Assembly (NCBI GenBank): GCA_018825965.1 | Contig: JAHKAA010000034.1 | Location: forward strand, 186,001-250,000 | From: Gammaproteobacteria bacterium | Lineage (GTDB): Bacteria > Pseudomonadota > Gammaproteobacteria > Enterobacterales > Alteromonadaceae | Length of the DNA: 64,000 nt | Direction: 5' to 3' | Shown here: one piece after another, positions 28,033 to 35,848 of the stretch | How the letters are laid out: each line of letters begins with the position of its first letter | Position numbering within the stretch: the stretch's first letter is position 1 | The notes under the pieces: model-generated | What the model was told of the DNA's origin: nothing | Databases searched by the model: none | Seen by the model: the letters and a program-made list of their open reading frames with translations, nothing else | Position numbers and translations under genes: made by a program

Positions 28033-28257
28033 ATGTACGTTTGTCTTTGTAAAGCAGTTACAGATAAAGCCATTCGCCAACAGGTTGAAGCCGGTGCTTG
28101 TTCTATGCGCGAGCTGAAACAAAATTTGGGTGTAGGTACTCAATGTGGCAAGTGTGTGTGTCAGGCCAGCGATATTCTTGACTCTGCATTATCCAAATAC
28201 GCGTCACAACAAGCTATTCCCGTCTTGATGCTCAACACCTCTCGTCCTGCAGCCTAA
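28033..28257 (+). CDS. bfd: Bacterioferritin-associated ferredoxin
   Basis: A 74-residue [2Fe-2S] protein that reduces bacterioferritin to release stored iron. It shows the Bfd cysteine pattern: MYVCLCKAVTD and later GTQCGKCVCQA. ATG 28033 is chosen because an in-frame ATG at 28003 overlaps the -10 box of the inferred promoter. The C-terminal ~10 residues extend slightly past E. coli Bfd (64 residues). The upstream Fur box fits iron-starvation induction. Confidence 0.92.
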   Translation: MYVCLCKAVTDKAIRQQVEAGACSMRELKQNLGVGTQCGKCVCQASDILDSALSKYASQQAIPVLMLNTSRPAA

Positions 28258-28364
28258 GCACTATTTTTCATTTTTATTCATAAAATCAGCATTTAAAGTT
28301 AAATGGGCTGCATTTCTTGCTATGGGAAGGCATAATGTTGGCATCTTTTTCTGAGGTGAACCTG

Positions 28365-29255
28365 ATGACTAAAATTGCTAAGGTTGCGATAGTGGGCGGG
28401 ACCCACGGCAACGAATTCTCCGGTATTTATGCTATTCGCCAGTATCAGGCCAACCCGGCTTTGATCAAGCGTTCAAGCTTTGAAACCAGCACCTTATTTG
28501 CCAATCCTGAGGCGCACAAAGCCAATAAGCGGTATATCCACAGCGATTTAAACCGTCAGTTTAAAAACGTTGATTTGGCCAATCCAGAGCTCACCAATTA
28601 CGAACAAAGCCGCGCCAAAGTGATCAATGAAATTTTGGGGCCAAAAGGCCATGCCAAAACCGATCTGGTGATTGATTTACACAATACCACCAGCAATATG
28701 GGCGCTTGCCTGATCATGACGCAGGCTGGCCCTTTTTATAATCAAATGGCTGCTTATGTAAAAATGAAAATGCCGGAGGCTATTATCTCCCGCGATGAAG
28801 ACCATTTAGAGGCCTCCGATCACGCGCTGATGTGTACGCTGGGCCGTTATGGGGTGATAGTGGAAGTAGGGCCGCAATCTCAGTCTGTGCTGCGTCAGGA
28901 CGTGCTGGAGCAAATGCACGAAATGACAGCTCATATTCTGGATTTTGTAGAGCTATACAACACCCAGAGCCTGCCAGAGCTGCCAAAACGCACTGAAGCC
29001 TATTTGTACTTGCACAGTATAAAATTGCCGATGAACGAAAAAGGCGAACGTTTGGGTATGGTGCATAAAAATGTGCAGGACAAAGACTATCAGCCCATTC
29101 ATCCGGGCGATCCGATCTTTACCTTATTTGATGGCACCGAAGTACCTTACGATGGTGATACAGTGGTGTATCCAACCTTTATCAATGAGGCCGCTTATTA
29201 CGACAACAATCTGGCGATGTCACTAAACGACAAAATCTGGATTGAGCTGGAATAA
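28365..29255 (+). CDS. Aspartoacylase (N-acyl-aspartate amidohydrolase)
   Basis: Zinc enzyme that hydrolyses N-acetyl-aspartate-type substrates. The 296-residue protein has the metal-binding GGTHGNEFSG, NPEAHKANKRYIHSDLNRQF and DLHNTTSNMG, which are the signatures of the aspartoacylase branch of the AstE/AspA family. Start ATG 28365 is supported by GAGGTGA 7 bases upstream; upstream in-frame starts lack such a site. Closed by a terminator shared with gloA. Confidence 0.9.
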   Translation: MTKIAKVAIVGGTHGNEFSGIYAIRQYQANPALIKRSSFETSTLFANPEAHKANKRYIHSDLNRQFKNVDLANPELTNYEQSRAKVINEILGPKGHAKTDLVIDLHNTTSNMGACLIMTQAGPFYNQMAAYVKMKMPEAIISRDEDHLEASDHALMCTLGRYGVIVEVGPQSQSVLRQDVLEQMHEMTAHILDFVELYNTQSLPELPKRTEAYLYLHSIKLPMNEKGERLGMVHKNVQDKDYQPIHPGDPIFTLFDGTEVPYDGDTVVYPTFINEAAYYDNNLAMSLNDKIWIELE

Positions 29256-29270
29256 GCCAGCGAGTCATTA

Positions 29271-29296
29271 AAAAAGGAGCCAATCGGCTCCTTTTT
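29271..29296. terminator. Bidirectional terminator between aspartoacylase gene and gloA
   Basis: AAAAAGGAGCC, an AATC loop and GGCTCCTTTTT form a perfect 11-bp stem with A and T runs at either side, placed between convergent genes. Confidence 0.9.
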
Positions 29297-29308
29297 GCTA
29301 TCAGTAGA

Positions 29309-29710
29309 TTACAGCTGAACGTAGCTGGCTTTTTTCTGGATAAGCTCAATCGCGTAGTTGTCCGGGTCGCGTACAAAAGCAATTTCTGTGCTGCCGCCTT
29401 TCACAGGACCTGGCTCACGGCTAATTACACCACCTTTAGCACGGATCAGCTCACAGGCCGCATAAATATCTTCTACTTCTAAAGCTATATGGCCATAAGC
29501 AGTGCCCGGCTCGTAGCTATCCACACCCCAGTTGTAGGTCAGCTCCAATACCGCACCTTCGCTTTCATCGCTAAAACCCACAAAAGCCAGGGTGTATTTG
29601 TATTCAGGGTTTTCTGAAGTACGTAACAACTTCATGCCCAACACTTCAGTGTAAAAGGCCAAAGAGCGTTCTAAATTCGTAACCCGGAGCATGGTATGTA
29701 AAATACGCAT
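29309..29710 (-). CDS. gloA: Glyoxalase I (lactoylglutathione lyase)
   Basis: Converts the methylglyoxal-glutathione hemithioacetal to S-lactoylglutathione. The 133-residue protein has the expected metal ligands: His5 in LHTMLRV, Glu in VLELTYNWG, His in YGHIALEV and Glu in YAIELIQ. Length and motifs match the nickel-type bacterial enzyme. It marks the left edge of an accessory patch. Confidence 0.95.
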   Translation of the reverse strand: MRILHTMLRVTNLERSLAFYTEVLGMKLLRTSENPEYKYTLAFVGFSDESEGAVLELTYNWGVDSYEPGTAYGHIALEVEDIYAACELIRAKGGVISREPGPVKGGSTEIAFVRDPDNYAIELIQKKASYVQL

Positions 29711-30104
29711 AAAAATTCCTTCATCTATTTTTTCAGCAAAGGTGCACAGATCTTCATCGGTTCTGTTGCTAACCCGGAAGATATGGGACGACCGCTATAG
29801 CAGGACAGCCTAAATTCGCAGTGCGGTGGTGGATGGTAACATAGTCTGCTGTTCTGGAAGAACCGCTCGATACCAGACGCGGTCAACGTTTTGGTTGCTG
29901 TCGAACGACCTCTTTTAAAGCAAACAAGGCATCAGTTTCCAAAAATTAGCCTCTCTAAACAACAGCTATTGTCACTAAATCGCTATTTCCCAGTAGGGAT
30001 TAACAGCTTCGACCCTCTTCACATAGAATTTAATGGTCTATGGCACTGCGCTCTGTCGGTCTTTTCGGATAAACAATGTGATGTCCTGTCTATGCAAATT
30101 TGTT
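29711..30104. other. Gene-free left flank of the BlaI/M56 module
   Basis: Apart from the repeat at 29811-29876 I see no convincing gene here. An ORF at 29891-30109 has no ribosome binding site or recognisable product. The gloA promoter must lie in the first ~60 bases. Confidence 0.5.
29811..29876 (+). repeat. Structured repeat, left copy
   Basis: About 66 bases that recur, diverged, at 32511-32576 in the same orientation. The best-conserved part is the ATTCGCAGTGC ... ACATAGTCTGC block. It is followed by GTTCT-GGA-AGAAC, a small hairpin that in the other copy is GCCCT-GAC-AGGGC: the bases change but the pairing is kept. Confidence 0.65.
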
Positions 30105-30105
30105 A

Positions 30106-30134
30106 TTGACGGATAAAACCTTATCTACTACATT
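30106..30134 (+). promoter_or_regulatory. Promoter of the blaI/M56 operon
   Basis: TTGACG (30106-30111), a 17-base spacer and TACATT (30129-30134). The -10 box lies inside the left operator arm, so a bound repressor would block initiation. Confidence 0.55.
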
Positions 30135-30167
30135 TGTAGAAATTAAAACTACAAATGTAGTAGATAA
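30121..30167. promoter_or_regulatory. Double BlaI-type operator
   Basis: TTATCTACTACATTTGTAG and its exact reverse complement form 19-base arms around a 9-base A/T spacer. Each arm itself carries CTACA-NN-TGTAG, the TACA/TGTA half-site pattern of BlaI/MecI/CopY repressors. The element ends 8 bases before the repressor start codon, so it is an autoregulatory operator. Confidence 0.85.
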
Positions 30168-30175
30168 GGCGGACA

Positions 30176-30547
30176 ATGAAACTTAGCGAATTCGAACTTG
30201 ATGTGATGCAACTCCTCTGGCAGCGTGAGCCCTGTACAGCAGCGCAGCTGCACGAGCATTTGTCGCAAACGAAAAAAGTAGCGTACACCACGGTGAAAAC
30301 TATCGTCGACCGGCTGGAACAAAAGGGGGCGGTTGAGCGCGCCGGACAGCAAGGTAAAGCAATTATTTATCGTTCCTGTGTGGACCAAAGCACATTGTCA
30401 GATCAAGCAACGCCGGGTTTTATGCAGCGGTTCTTTGGCGGTGATTCGAGAAGCCTGATTGCACACTTTATTCAGCAGGAAGAGCTTAATGAAGAAGATA
30501 TCGCATATTTGCAAAGTTTATTAAAAGACAAGAAACAAGCTAAGTAG
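30176..30547 (+). CDS. BlaI/MecI/CopY-family repressor
   Basis: A 123-residue winged-helix repressor. MKLSEFELDVMQLLWQREPCTAAQLHEHL and YTTVKTIVDRLEQKGAVER are typical of the BlaI DNA-binding domain; the C-terminal ~45 residues would form the dimer and the site cut by the partner protease. It is cotranscribed with the M56 protease gene 9 bases downstream and preceded by a double operator. No beta-lactamase gene lies in the window, so the target may be other genes, including its own operon. Confidence 0.93.
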   Translation: MKLSEFELDVMQLLWQREPCTAAQLHEHLSQTKKVAYTTVKTIVDRLEQKGAVERAGQQGKAIIYRSCVDQSTLSDQATPGFMQRFFGGDSRSLIAHFIQQEELNEEDIAYLQSLLKDKKQAK

Positions 30548-30556
30548 GCAATTTAT

Positions 30557-32179
30557 ATGATGGATTATTTGATCACCTGCACCACCATTAGTTTCAGTGT
30601 ATGGCTTGCCAGTATCTTTTTAAAAAATGCACCTGCCAGAATAAGTTTCTATCTGCTGATGTTTGCACTATTCAGTTGGTTTATTCCGTGGCAGCTAATC
30701 CCTGACACTTTTGCTGCCAAAGTGCGGGTCGATGCCTGGCTCGACATGGCTCCATTCAGTCTGCAGGGGCCAGTGATCAGCACACAAGCTGAAGCGGGCA
30801 TCGGGCAAATCCATGCGGCTCAGACCCACTGGCTACAGCAGTTTACCTGGGAACAGCTGTTGACTGCTGCTTTCTTTGTAGGTTCCGTAGTATTTCTGCT
30901 TCGGCTGTGGAAGTATCAGGCAAGGATTAAGTTGCTGAATAAAAGCGTTATTCATTGCCAGAGCCTAACAGCGGCCATCCAAACCTATCCGGTCAAAGTG
31001 ACGGAGCTGAATACGCCTGCAATTGCTACTGGACTCTTCAAACCAACCATCTGGGTTGACTATCAGCTGTTGCAACGCCCCGAATTAGGCTCTGTGTTAT
31101 TGCATGAAGCTACCCATATCAGGCAAGGCGATATTATCTGGTTGTGGCTGATTTGTTTGACAGAAAGCCTGTTCTGGTGGAATCCCATCTGTCTGAAGCT
31201 TTCTGAGAACGCTCGCCAGTTATTGGAGCTGAGTTGTGATGAACGTTGTTTTCAACAGTTACAACAAAAATACCAGTTTGATTTGGCCAGCCTGTTATTA
31301 AACCCTTTGGCTGGTTCATCAAAACAATCTTTGGTTGGTATGCCGATATTAAATGTCGTCAACAACAAAGATTTTAATATGCTAAGAGTGAAAATGTTGA
31401 ACAAGGAGAAAGTTATGAAGATAAAACATCTGGTGATCTTGATGGCAGCTGTATCAGTCAGCGCCGTTGCTGCGGCGCAAATCAGCGAAAGTAAAGCTGC
31501 GGAACCTGTAAAACAGACCGCACAATCAGCAAAGAAAGTAAATTTGAGCGAAGCCTTCAAGGCGCAACAGGCCGCGTTATTGCAGGCAGCAGCTAAAGCG
31601 AAAAGTCAGGATCCAGCTGATTTGAAGCAGGTTGTGGCCAATATCACTGACTGGCAGGACAATCGTACTGAGCTGACCTGGCGGGAAGAAGAAAAAATGA
31701 AGTTGAATGCTTTTATGTTGCTGGCGCATGTACAACATAAACTAGGGCAGTATCAGGATGTGATCACCAGGTTTGAAGCATGGTACCCGGCAGGTAGTGA
31801 CGTACCATTTTTCCTGCGAAACTTCACTGCCAGTACCTATCTTAAGTTGAACAATCCGGATTTTGCGCTGAAAGAATTAGCAATACTGCAGCAAGCTATA
31901 GGTGACGATATTCGTCCTGGTTCACTTTATATGCTGGCATTGGCTTATACCGAAAAAGCCGATTATGCAGAGGCTATCAAGGTGCTATCACACCCTAACG
32001 TGCTCGATAACCAGTCAACCAGGATGTTGCGATACTACATCTACAGTCAGCAAAACGACGTGATAACGCGTGATCAGGTTAAAGCCTCGTTGCCAAAAGA
32101 CATAGCAAGCAAGCCAGCTACTCTGCCTGAAGTTGGGATCCCAGGTTCACCTTTGCTGCACTTGTTGTCAGCTACGTAA
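30557..32179 (+). CDS. BlaR1-like M56 membrane metalloprotease with helical C-terminal domain
   Basis: A 540-residue sensor-protease partner of the BlaI-type repressor. The N-terminal part has membrane helices (~residues 5-22, 30-46, 100-117) and the zinc motif HEATH (183-187) with ELSCDE (~224-229) as third-ligand region. It lacks the penicillin-binding sensor domain of BlaR1. Instead, after a hydrophobic segment (~290-310), residues ~330-530 look like TPR-type helices (HVQHKLGQYQDVITRFEAWYP; ADYAEAIKVLSHP). The inducer is therefore probably not a beta-lactam bound covalently. An internal ATG at 31415 has its own strong ribosome binding site. Confidence 0.85.
   Translation: MMDYLITCTTISFSVWLASIFLKNAPARISFYLLMFALFSWFIPWQLIPDTFAAKVRVDAWLDMAPFSLQGPVISTQAEAGIGQIHAAQTHWLQQFTWEQLLTAAFFVGSVVFLLRLWKYQARIKLLNKSVIHCQSLTAAIQTYPVKVTELNTPAIATGLFKPTIWVDYQLLQRPELGSVLLHEATHIRQGDIIWLWLICLTESLFWWNPICLKLSENARQLLELSCDERCFQQLQQKYQFDLASLLLNPLAGSSKQSLVGMPILNVVNNKDFNMLRVKMLNKEKVMKIKHLVILMAAVSVSAVAAAQISESKAAEPVKQTAQSAKKVNLSEAFKAQQAALLQAAAKAKSQDPADLKQVVANITDWQDNRTELTWREEEKMKLNAFMLLAHVQHKLGQYQDVITRFEAWYPAGSDVPFFLRNFTASTYLKLNNPDFALKELAILQQAIGDDIRPGSLYMLALAYTEKADYAEAIKVLSHPNVLDNQSTRMLRYYIYSQQNDVITRDQVKASLPKDIASKPATLPEVGIPGSPLLHLLSAT
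31403..31417 (+). promoter_or_regulatory. Internal ribosome binding site and start within the M56 gene
   Basis: AAGGAG (31403-31408) lies 6 bases before in-frame ATG 31415. Translation from it would give a ~254-residue protein beginning MKIKHLVILMAAVSVSAVAA, which looks like a signal peptide ending in AAAQ. A separate secreted TPR-like product is possible. Confidence 0.45.
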
Positions 32180-32510
32180 TCGCAAGAGCCAGCTGTGGCA
32201 GCGATGTTCATTACTCTGTCAAATTTATGATTTGTCGGAGTTTTGCTGTTTAACAAAACGAAAAATGCAGCACTGGCTCCGATGAGAGCATTTTCTCAAC
32301 AAGTCTATTGCGGCAAATAGATTTTCACCACCGATTTAAACGGCTACACAAATTTATCCGTTTTGAAATAATGAGGCGGGATCATGGATTTCCTCTAACT
32401 TGGGCTGGTATTCACGCTATAGGGTTTACCATCCATCCGCATCATTCAGGACCGGCATAAACCGAGAACAGCCTGGTCCCTTAGGCTTAGTGTTACCTTT
32501 TAGCCAGCCA

Positions 32511-32576
32511 ATATTCGCAGTGCTGTAGTGGAAGGTCACATAGTCTGCAGCCCTGACAGGGCGGCTCAGCGCCAGA
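32511..32576 (+). repeat. Structured repeat, right copy
   Basis: Second copy of the element at 29811-29876, same orientation, ~2.7 kb away, so the pair brackets the BlaI/M56 module. The small hairpin here reads GCCCT-GAC-AGGGC. Confidence 0.65.
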
Positions 32577-32642
32577 AAAGCACAATTATAGGTTCAGAAT
32601 GTATAGCCCTAAGAGACGAGCTGTCCTGCCTGAATGAGTTGC

Positions 32643-32689
32643 GCGACAGTTGTCGCAGATTTTTCTTGACTGGTAGCGACAGGTGTCGC
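32643..32689. promoter_or_regulatory. Pair of 14-bp palindromic operators
   Basis: GCGACAGTTGTCGC (32643-32656) and GCGACAGGTGTCGC (32676-32689) are perfect GCGACA-NN-TGTCGC palindromes spaced 33 bp centre to centre, about three helical turns. TTGACT, a good -35 box, lies between them at 32666-32671. The ACA-NN-TGT core is like the BlaI-type sites at 30121, but the outer bases differ. Confidence 0.6.
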
Positions 32690-32888
32690 ACTCTTGGCGT
32701 CCTGAATTATCCCGTGAAGCAATAACCGGCTGTGGCTGAGCTGAATAAACAGAGAGTACGGCAGGGAAAGCAATTATTTATAGAAGTTCTTCCACTTGGC
32801 CAATACATTTTATCGTTAGCAAAAGCCTTGGCTACGATGCTAAACAGGTACGAGATCGCTCTGAGTGGCACACAAGATGGTGAATCAA

Positions 32889-33719
32889 ATGAAGTTGTAT
32901 CTGCTATCGGCATTACTGCTGATCTGTTTTAAGTTAAGTGCTGAAACCCCCTATGAATTGCCACGGAGTTCAGTGATTGAGCTTGAAGAAAAATCTACGG
33001 GTCGTGTCTATCCGTTGTTTATTCAGTTGCCTGCATCCTACGCCAGTCAAAAGGACAAGCTTTATCCAGTGGTTTATCTGACCGATGCCCATTACACTTT
33101 TCCTCTAGTCGCAGGTGCGACGCGTTTTCCGATGAACACTGGTGTTATGCAGCATGCCATTATTGTGGCTGTGTCTTATGAAAAGGGTTCAGTGGGCACC
33201 AACAGCAGAATCAGAGACTACACGCCCACAGTCGCAAAAACCTGGAAGCAACAAACCGGCAACGCGATAGGGCATAAGCTGTTTCTTCGCGACACAGTGA
33301 TTCCGTTTATCGAACATCATTATCGGGCAAGCAAACAAGATAGAACTTTTATCGGCAATTCGCTCGGTGCTTTGTTTGGCGCTTATATTTTGTTTAGCGA
33401 GCCAGATCTGTTTTCAAACTACATACTGGGTAGCCCGTCCGTCTGGTTTGATCATCACGTGATTCTGGCGTTGCAAGCCGTTAAACCAAAGCTAAAAACA
33501 AAAGTGTACTTATCCGTTGGTGAGTATGAAACGCCTGCTTATGGCGAAGGGCAAGATATGGTCAAGGGAGCAATTCAGCTGAAGGAAAAAATTGCAGGCC
33601 TCGCTGGTGCTGATATCGAACTGAAATTTTCAACTATTTCAGGCGCGAGTCATGTCACCGCATTCCCCACTACAGCCATTCAGGGTCTGGACTGGGTGTA
33701 TGGCATAAAACGGCAATGA
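32889..33719 (+). CDS. Secreted alpha/beta-hydrolase, esterase of the IroE/YbbA type
   Basis: A 276-residue exported hydrolase. Signal peptide MKLYLLSALLLICFKLSA is followed by PVVYLTDAHYTFPLV, the nucleophile elbow GNSLGALFG (Ser in GxSxG) and a late SGASHVTAFP carrying the likely catalytic His. The fold matches the putative-esterase family that includes siderophore esterases; the true substrate is unknown. ATG 32889 is preferred because the signal peptide begins there; in-frame starts at 32865 (GTG) and 32877 (ATG) remain possible. Two palindromic operators lie ~200 bases upstream. Confidence 0.8.
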   Translation: MKLYLLSALLLICFKLSAETPYELPRSSVIELEEKSTGRVYPLFIQLPASYASQKDKLYPVVYLTDAHYTFPLVAGATRFPMNTGVMQHAIIVAVSYEKGSVGTNSRIRDYTPTVAKTWKQQTGNAIGHKLFLRDTVIPFIEHHYRASKQDRTFIGNSLGALFGAYILFSEPDLFSNYILGSPSVWFDHHVILALQAVKPKLKTKVYLSVGEYETPAYGEGQDMVKGAIQLKEKIAGLAGADIELKFSTISGASHVTAFPTTAIQGLDWVYGIKRQ

Positions 33720-33762
33720 TGTTTCACAAGCAACAGGCCAAGCCAGAAAGACAACAACAAAG

Positions 33763-33787
33763 CTAACGCCTCGGCTTGAGGTGTTAG
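33763..33787. terminator. Hairpin between esterase-like gene and nth
   Basis: CTAACGCCTC and GAGGTGTTAG pair over 10 bp with one G-T wobble around GGCTT, between convergent genes. There is no T run, so termination is only suspected. Confidence 0.4.
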
Positions 33788-33818
33788 TGCTCGCTATTCG
33801 CTTTAACCCGTCATCTGG

Positions 33819-34478
33819 CTATTCTGTTTTTTCTTTAAACTCGCAGAGGTCTTCAATGATGCAAGAGCCGCATTTAGGTTTACGTGCCACGCAGGTATAA
33901 CGGCCATGCAGGATCAACCAGTGGTGCAGGTCGAACATAAACTCTGATTTATTTGGGGTGTTTTTAATAATGCTTTGCTCGGTTTCTTCAACCGTCTTGC
34001 CCTTGGCGTAGCCTGTACGGTTTGCTACACGCTGGATATGGGTATCGACGGCGATAAAGTAGTTACCTTCGTTATCTTTTAGCCAGCCAAATCCCGTATT
34101 CAGCACCACATTGGCTGTTTTACGGCCTACACCAGGCAAAGCTTCTAAAGCTTCGCGGTTTTCCGGTACTTCGCCATTGTGCTTATCCAACAAGATACGG
34201 CAGGTTTTGATCAGGTTCTCGGCTTTTGAGTTAAAGAGCCCAATGGTCTTGATGTAGTGCTTTACACCCTCGACACCCAAGTCAAAAATAGCCTGTGGCG
34301 TATTGGCGACAGGGTAGAGCAGACGGGTGGCTTTATTAACGCTGACGTCAGTGGCCTGAGCTGATAACAACACAGCCACCAGCAATTCAAAAGGCGAATT
34401 AAATTCCAGCTCAGTGGTGGGGTTAGGGTTGTTTTCCCGCAGACGCTGTAATATCTGAATACGTTTTTCTTTATTCAT
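33819..34478 (-). CDS. nth: Endonuclease III
   Basis: DNA glycosylase/AP lyase that removes oxidised pyrimidines. The 219-residue protein has the helix-hairpin-helix LPGVGRKTANVVLN with the catalytic Lys, the catalytic Asp in VDTHIQRVANRTG, and a C-terminal [4Fe-4S] loop with the spacing C-x6-C-x2-C-x5-C (CVARKPKCGSCIIEDLC). It follows rsxE on the same strand by 15 bases, as in many gammaproteobacteria. Confidence 0.97.
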   Translation of the reverse strand: MNKEKRIQILQRLRENNPNPTTELEFNSPFELLVAVLLSAQATDVSVNKATRLLYPVANTPQAIFDLGVEGVKHYIKTIGLFNSKAENLIKTCRILLDKHNGEVPENREALEALPGVGRKTANVVLNTGFGWLKDNEGNYFIAVDTHIQRVANRTGYAKGKTVEETEQSIIKNTPNKSEFMFDLHHWLILHGRYTCVARKPKCGSCIIEDLCEFKEKTE

Positions 34479-34493
34479 TTGGCTCGTTTTACT

Positions 34494-35189
34494 TTAACTG
34501 CTGACATGGGTGACCCGTGCTCTGCTGATTTTTTGTTCCACAGGTTTAGCTTTGGCCGCAATTCGGGCATCCACAGCGTTTTTCCCTGCGATCAGAAAGC
34601 CCATCACTAAAAAAGCGCCTGGTGGCAATATGGCCAATAAAAACTGGTTATCAGCCTGATACAGATGAATGGTCAGCACTTTGGCCCAATCACCCAGCAG
34701 TAAATCCGCTCCGGCAAACAAAGTACCAGAACCTATGACTTCGCGTACCGCACCTAAAGTACATAACACTAACGCAAAACCAGTGCCCATCATCAGGCCA
34801 TCAAAAGCCGCTGGTGCCACCGCATTTTTTGAGGCAAAAGCTTCAGCCCGGCCAATTACTATGCAGTTGGTGACGATCAGCGGAATAAAAATGCCCAAAG
34901 CCTGATACAGGTTATACATAAAAGCATGCATCAACAGCTCGATCACAGTCACCACAGAAGCGATCACCATGACAAAAACCGGAATACGGATTTCATTCGG
35001 CACATAATTGCGGATGAGCGACACCACAGTGTTGGTGCTTAATAACACCAACATAGTGGCCAAACCTAAACCCAAAGCGCTGGCCAGGCTGTTGGTGACG
35101 GCCAATAAAGGACAAAGGCCTAATAACTGCACCAGGCCAGGGTTGTTTTTCCACAAGCCCTGACGGACTAACTCCTGATATTGATTCAT
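34494..35189 (-). CDS. rsxE: Electron transport complex subunit RsxE/RnfE
   Basis: Polytopic inner-membrane subunit of the Rsx/Rnf complex, which couples electron transfer to ion movement. Residues after the start read [31 protein letters not shown], as in E. coli RsxE, and [21 protein letters not shown] is the conserved central helix. I chose ATG 35189 (231 residues, the E. coli length); an upstream ATG at 35216 that overlaps the rsxG stop (TGATG) would add 9 residues and is a real alternative. Confidence 0.94.
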   Translation of the reverse strand: MNQYQELVRQGLWKNNPGLVQLLGLCPLLAVTNSLASALGLGLATMLVLLSTNTVVSLIRNYVPNEIRIPVFVMVIASVVTVIELLMHAFMYNLYQALGIFIPLIVTNCIVIGRAEAFASKNAVAPAAFDGLMMGTGFALVLCTLGAVREVIGSGTLFAGADLLLGDWAKVLTIHLYQADNQFLLAILPPGAFLVMGFLIAGKNAVDARIAAKAKPVEQKISRARVTHVSS

Positions 35190-35215
35190 TTTGTTTTCCA
35201 CTACTGAGGCTTCCA

Positions 35216-35848
35216 TCACAGTCGGACTGCACAATCAGAGGGCAGACTGGCCAGTTCCGGATGTTGCTGAATATAGATCGCCGCGTTTTTCACGGCTTTC
35301 ACTACAGCCCGAGGCGTAATAGTAGCACCGGCAAACTGATCAAACTGACCACCGTCTTTTTTGACGGCAAAACTACGATCATCTTTTGAACCCAGAGTCT
35401 GGCCATCAAAGCTCAGTACCCATGGGCTTTTTCGCAGTTCGATTTTATCGCCAAGGCCCGGAGTTTCTTTATGGCTCAGCACCCGCACACCAATAATCCC
35501 GCTGTCCGGGCTGATGGCGGCCAGCACTTCAATGGCGCCGCTGTAGCCATCTGGTGCTGTGGTTTCGACTAAATAGGCTTTGACTGCGCCGTCCACCCTA
35601 TAGCGGTAGATATTCTGTTTGGCTTCTTTGCCTAATAACTCTGTATCCAGCGCTGCTACACAGTCGTTCAAAATAGTGGTGTTACCCGCCAGTTCTGGCA
35701 TCACTTCCACTAAGGTGCGAAGTTTGCCGTCAAGCTGCTGCTGAGCGATTTCGCTTTTTGTAATTTCATTGACAGCAGCCACAGCAAAGACACAAAGTAC
35801 GGCGGCAGTGCCGAGCAACAGCGCATTTTTACCTACAGAACTTAACAT
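35216..35848 (-). CDS. rsxG: Electron transport complex subunit RsxG/RnfG
   Basis: Periplasm-facing flavoprotein subunit anchored by one N-terminal helix. The 210-residue protein ends with the FMN-attachment motif [15 protein letters not shown], in which the first Thr carries the phosphoester-linked FMN in the family. [14 protein letters not shown] is also a family mark. Its start abuts the rsxD stop by one base. Confidence 0.95.
   Translation of the reverse strand: MLSSVGKNALLLGTAAVLCVFAVAAVNEITKSEIAQQQLDGKLRTLVEVMPELAGNTTILNDCVAALDTELLGKEAKQNIYRYRVDGAVKAYLVETTAPDGYSGAIEVLAAISPDSGIIGVRVLSHKETPGLGDKIELRKSPWVLSFDGQTLGSKDDRSFAVKKDGGQFDQFAGATITPRAVVKAVKNAAIYIQQHPELASLPSDCAVRL

Larger units (their letters stand above)
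32180..32888. other. Gene-poor region between the M56 gene and the esterase-like gene
   Basis: It holds the right structured repeat, two palindromic operators and a -35-like TTGACT. Short ORFs (32528-32725 and 32732-32932) have no recognisable product or good ribosome binding site. The stretch 32340-32510 has the feel of decayed mobile DNA but I could not identify a transposase. Confidence 0.5.

Noticed and set aside
32340..32510. Remnant of an insertion-sequence transposase
   Set aside because: Translation of both strands gives only broken frames with no motif I can name; left as unidentified decayed DNA.
29811..32576. Integron attC sites as an explanation for the paired structured repeats
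   Set aside because: I could not find the RYYYAAC/GTTRRRY core sites, and two copies with no integrase are not enough.
32732..32932. 66-residue ORF upstream of the esterase-like gene
   Set aside because: It overlaps the esterase start in another frame, has no ribosome binding site and no recognisable product.
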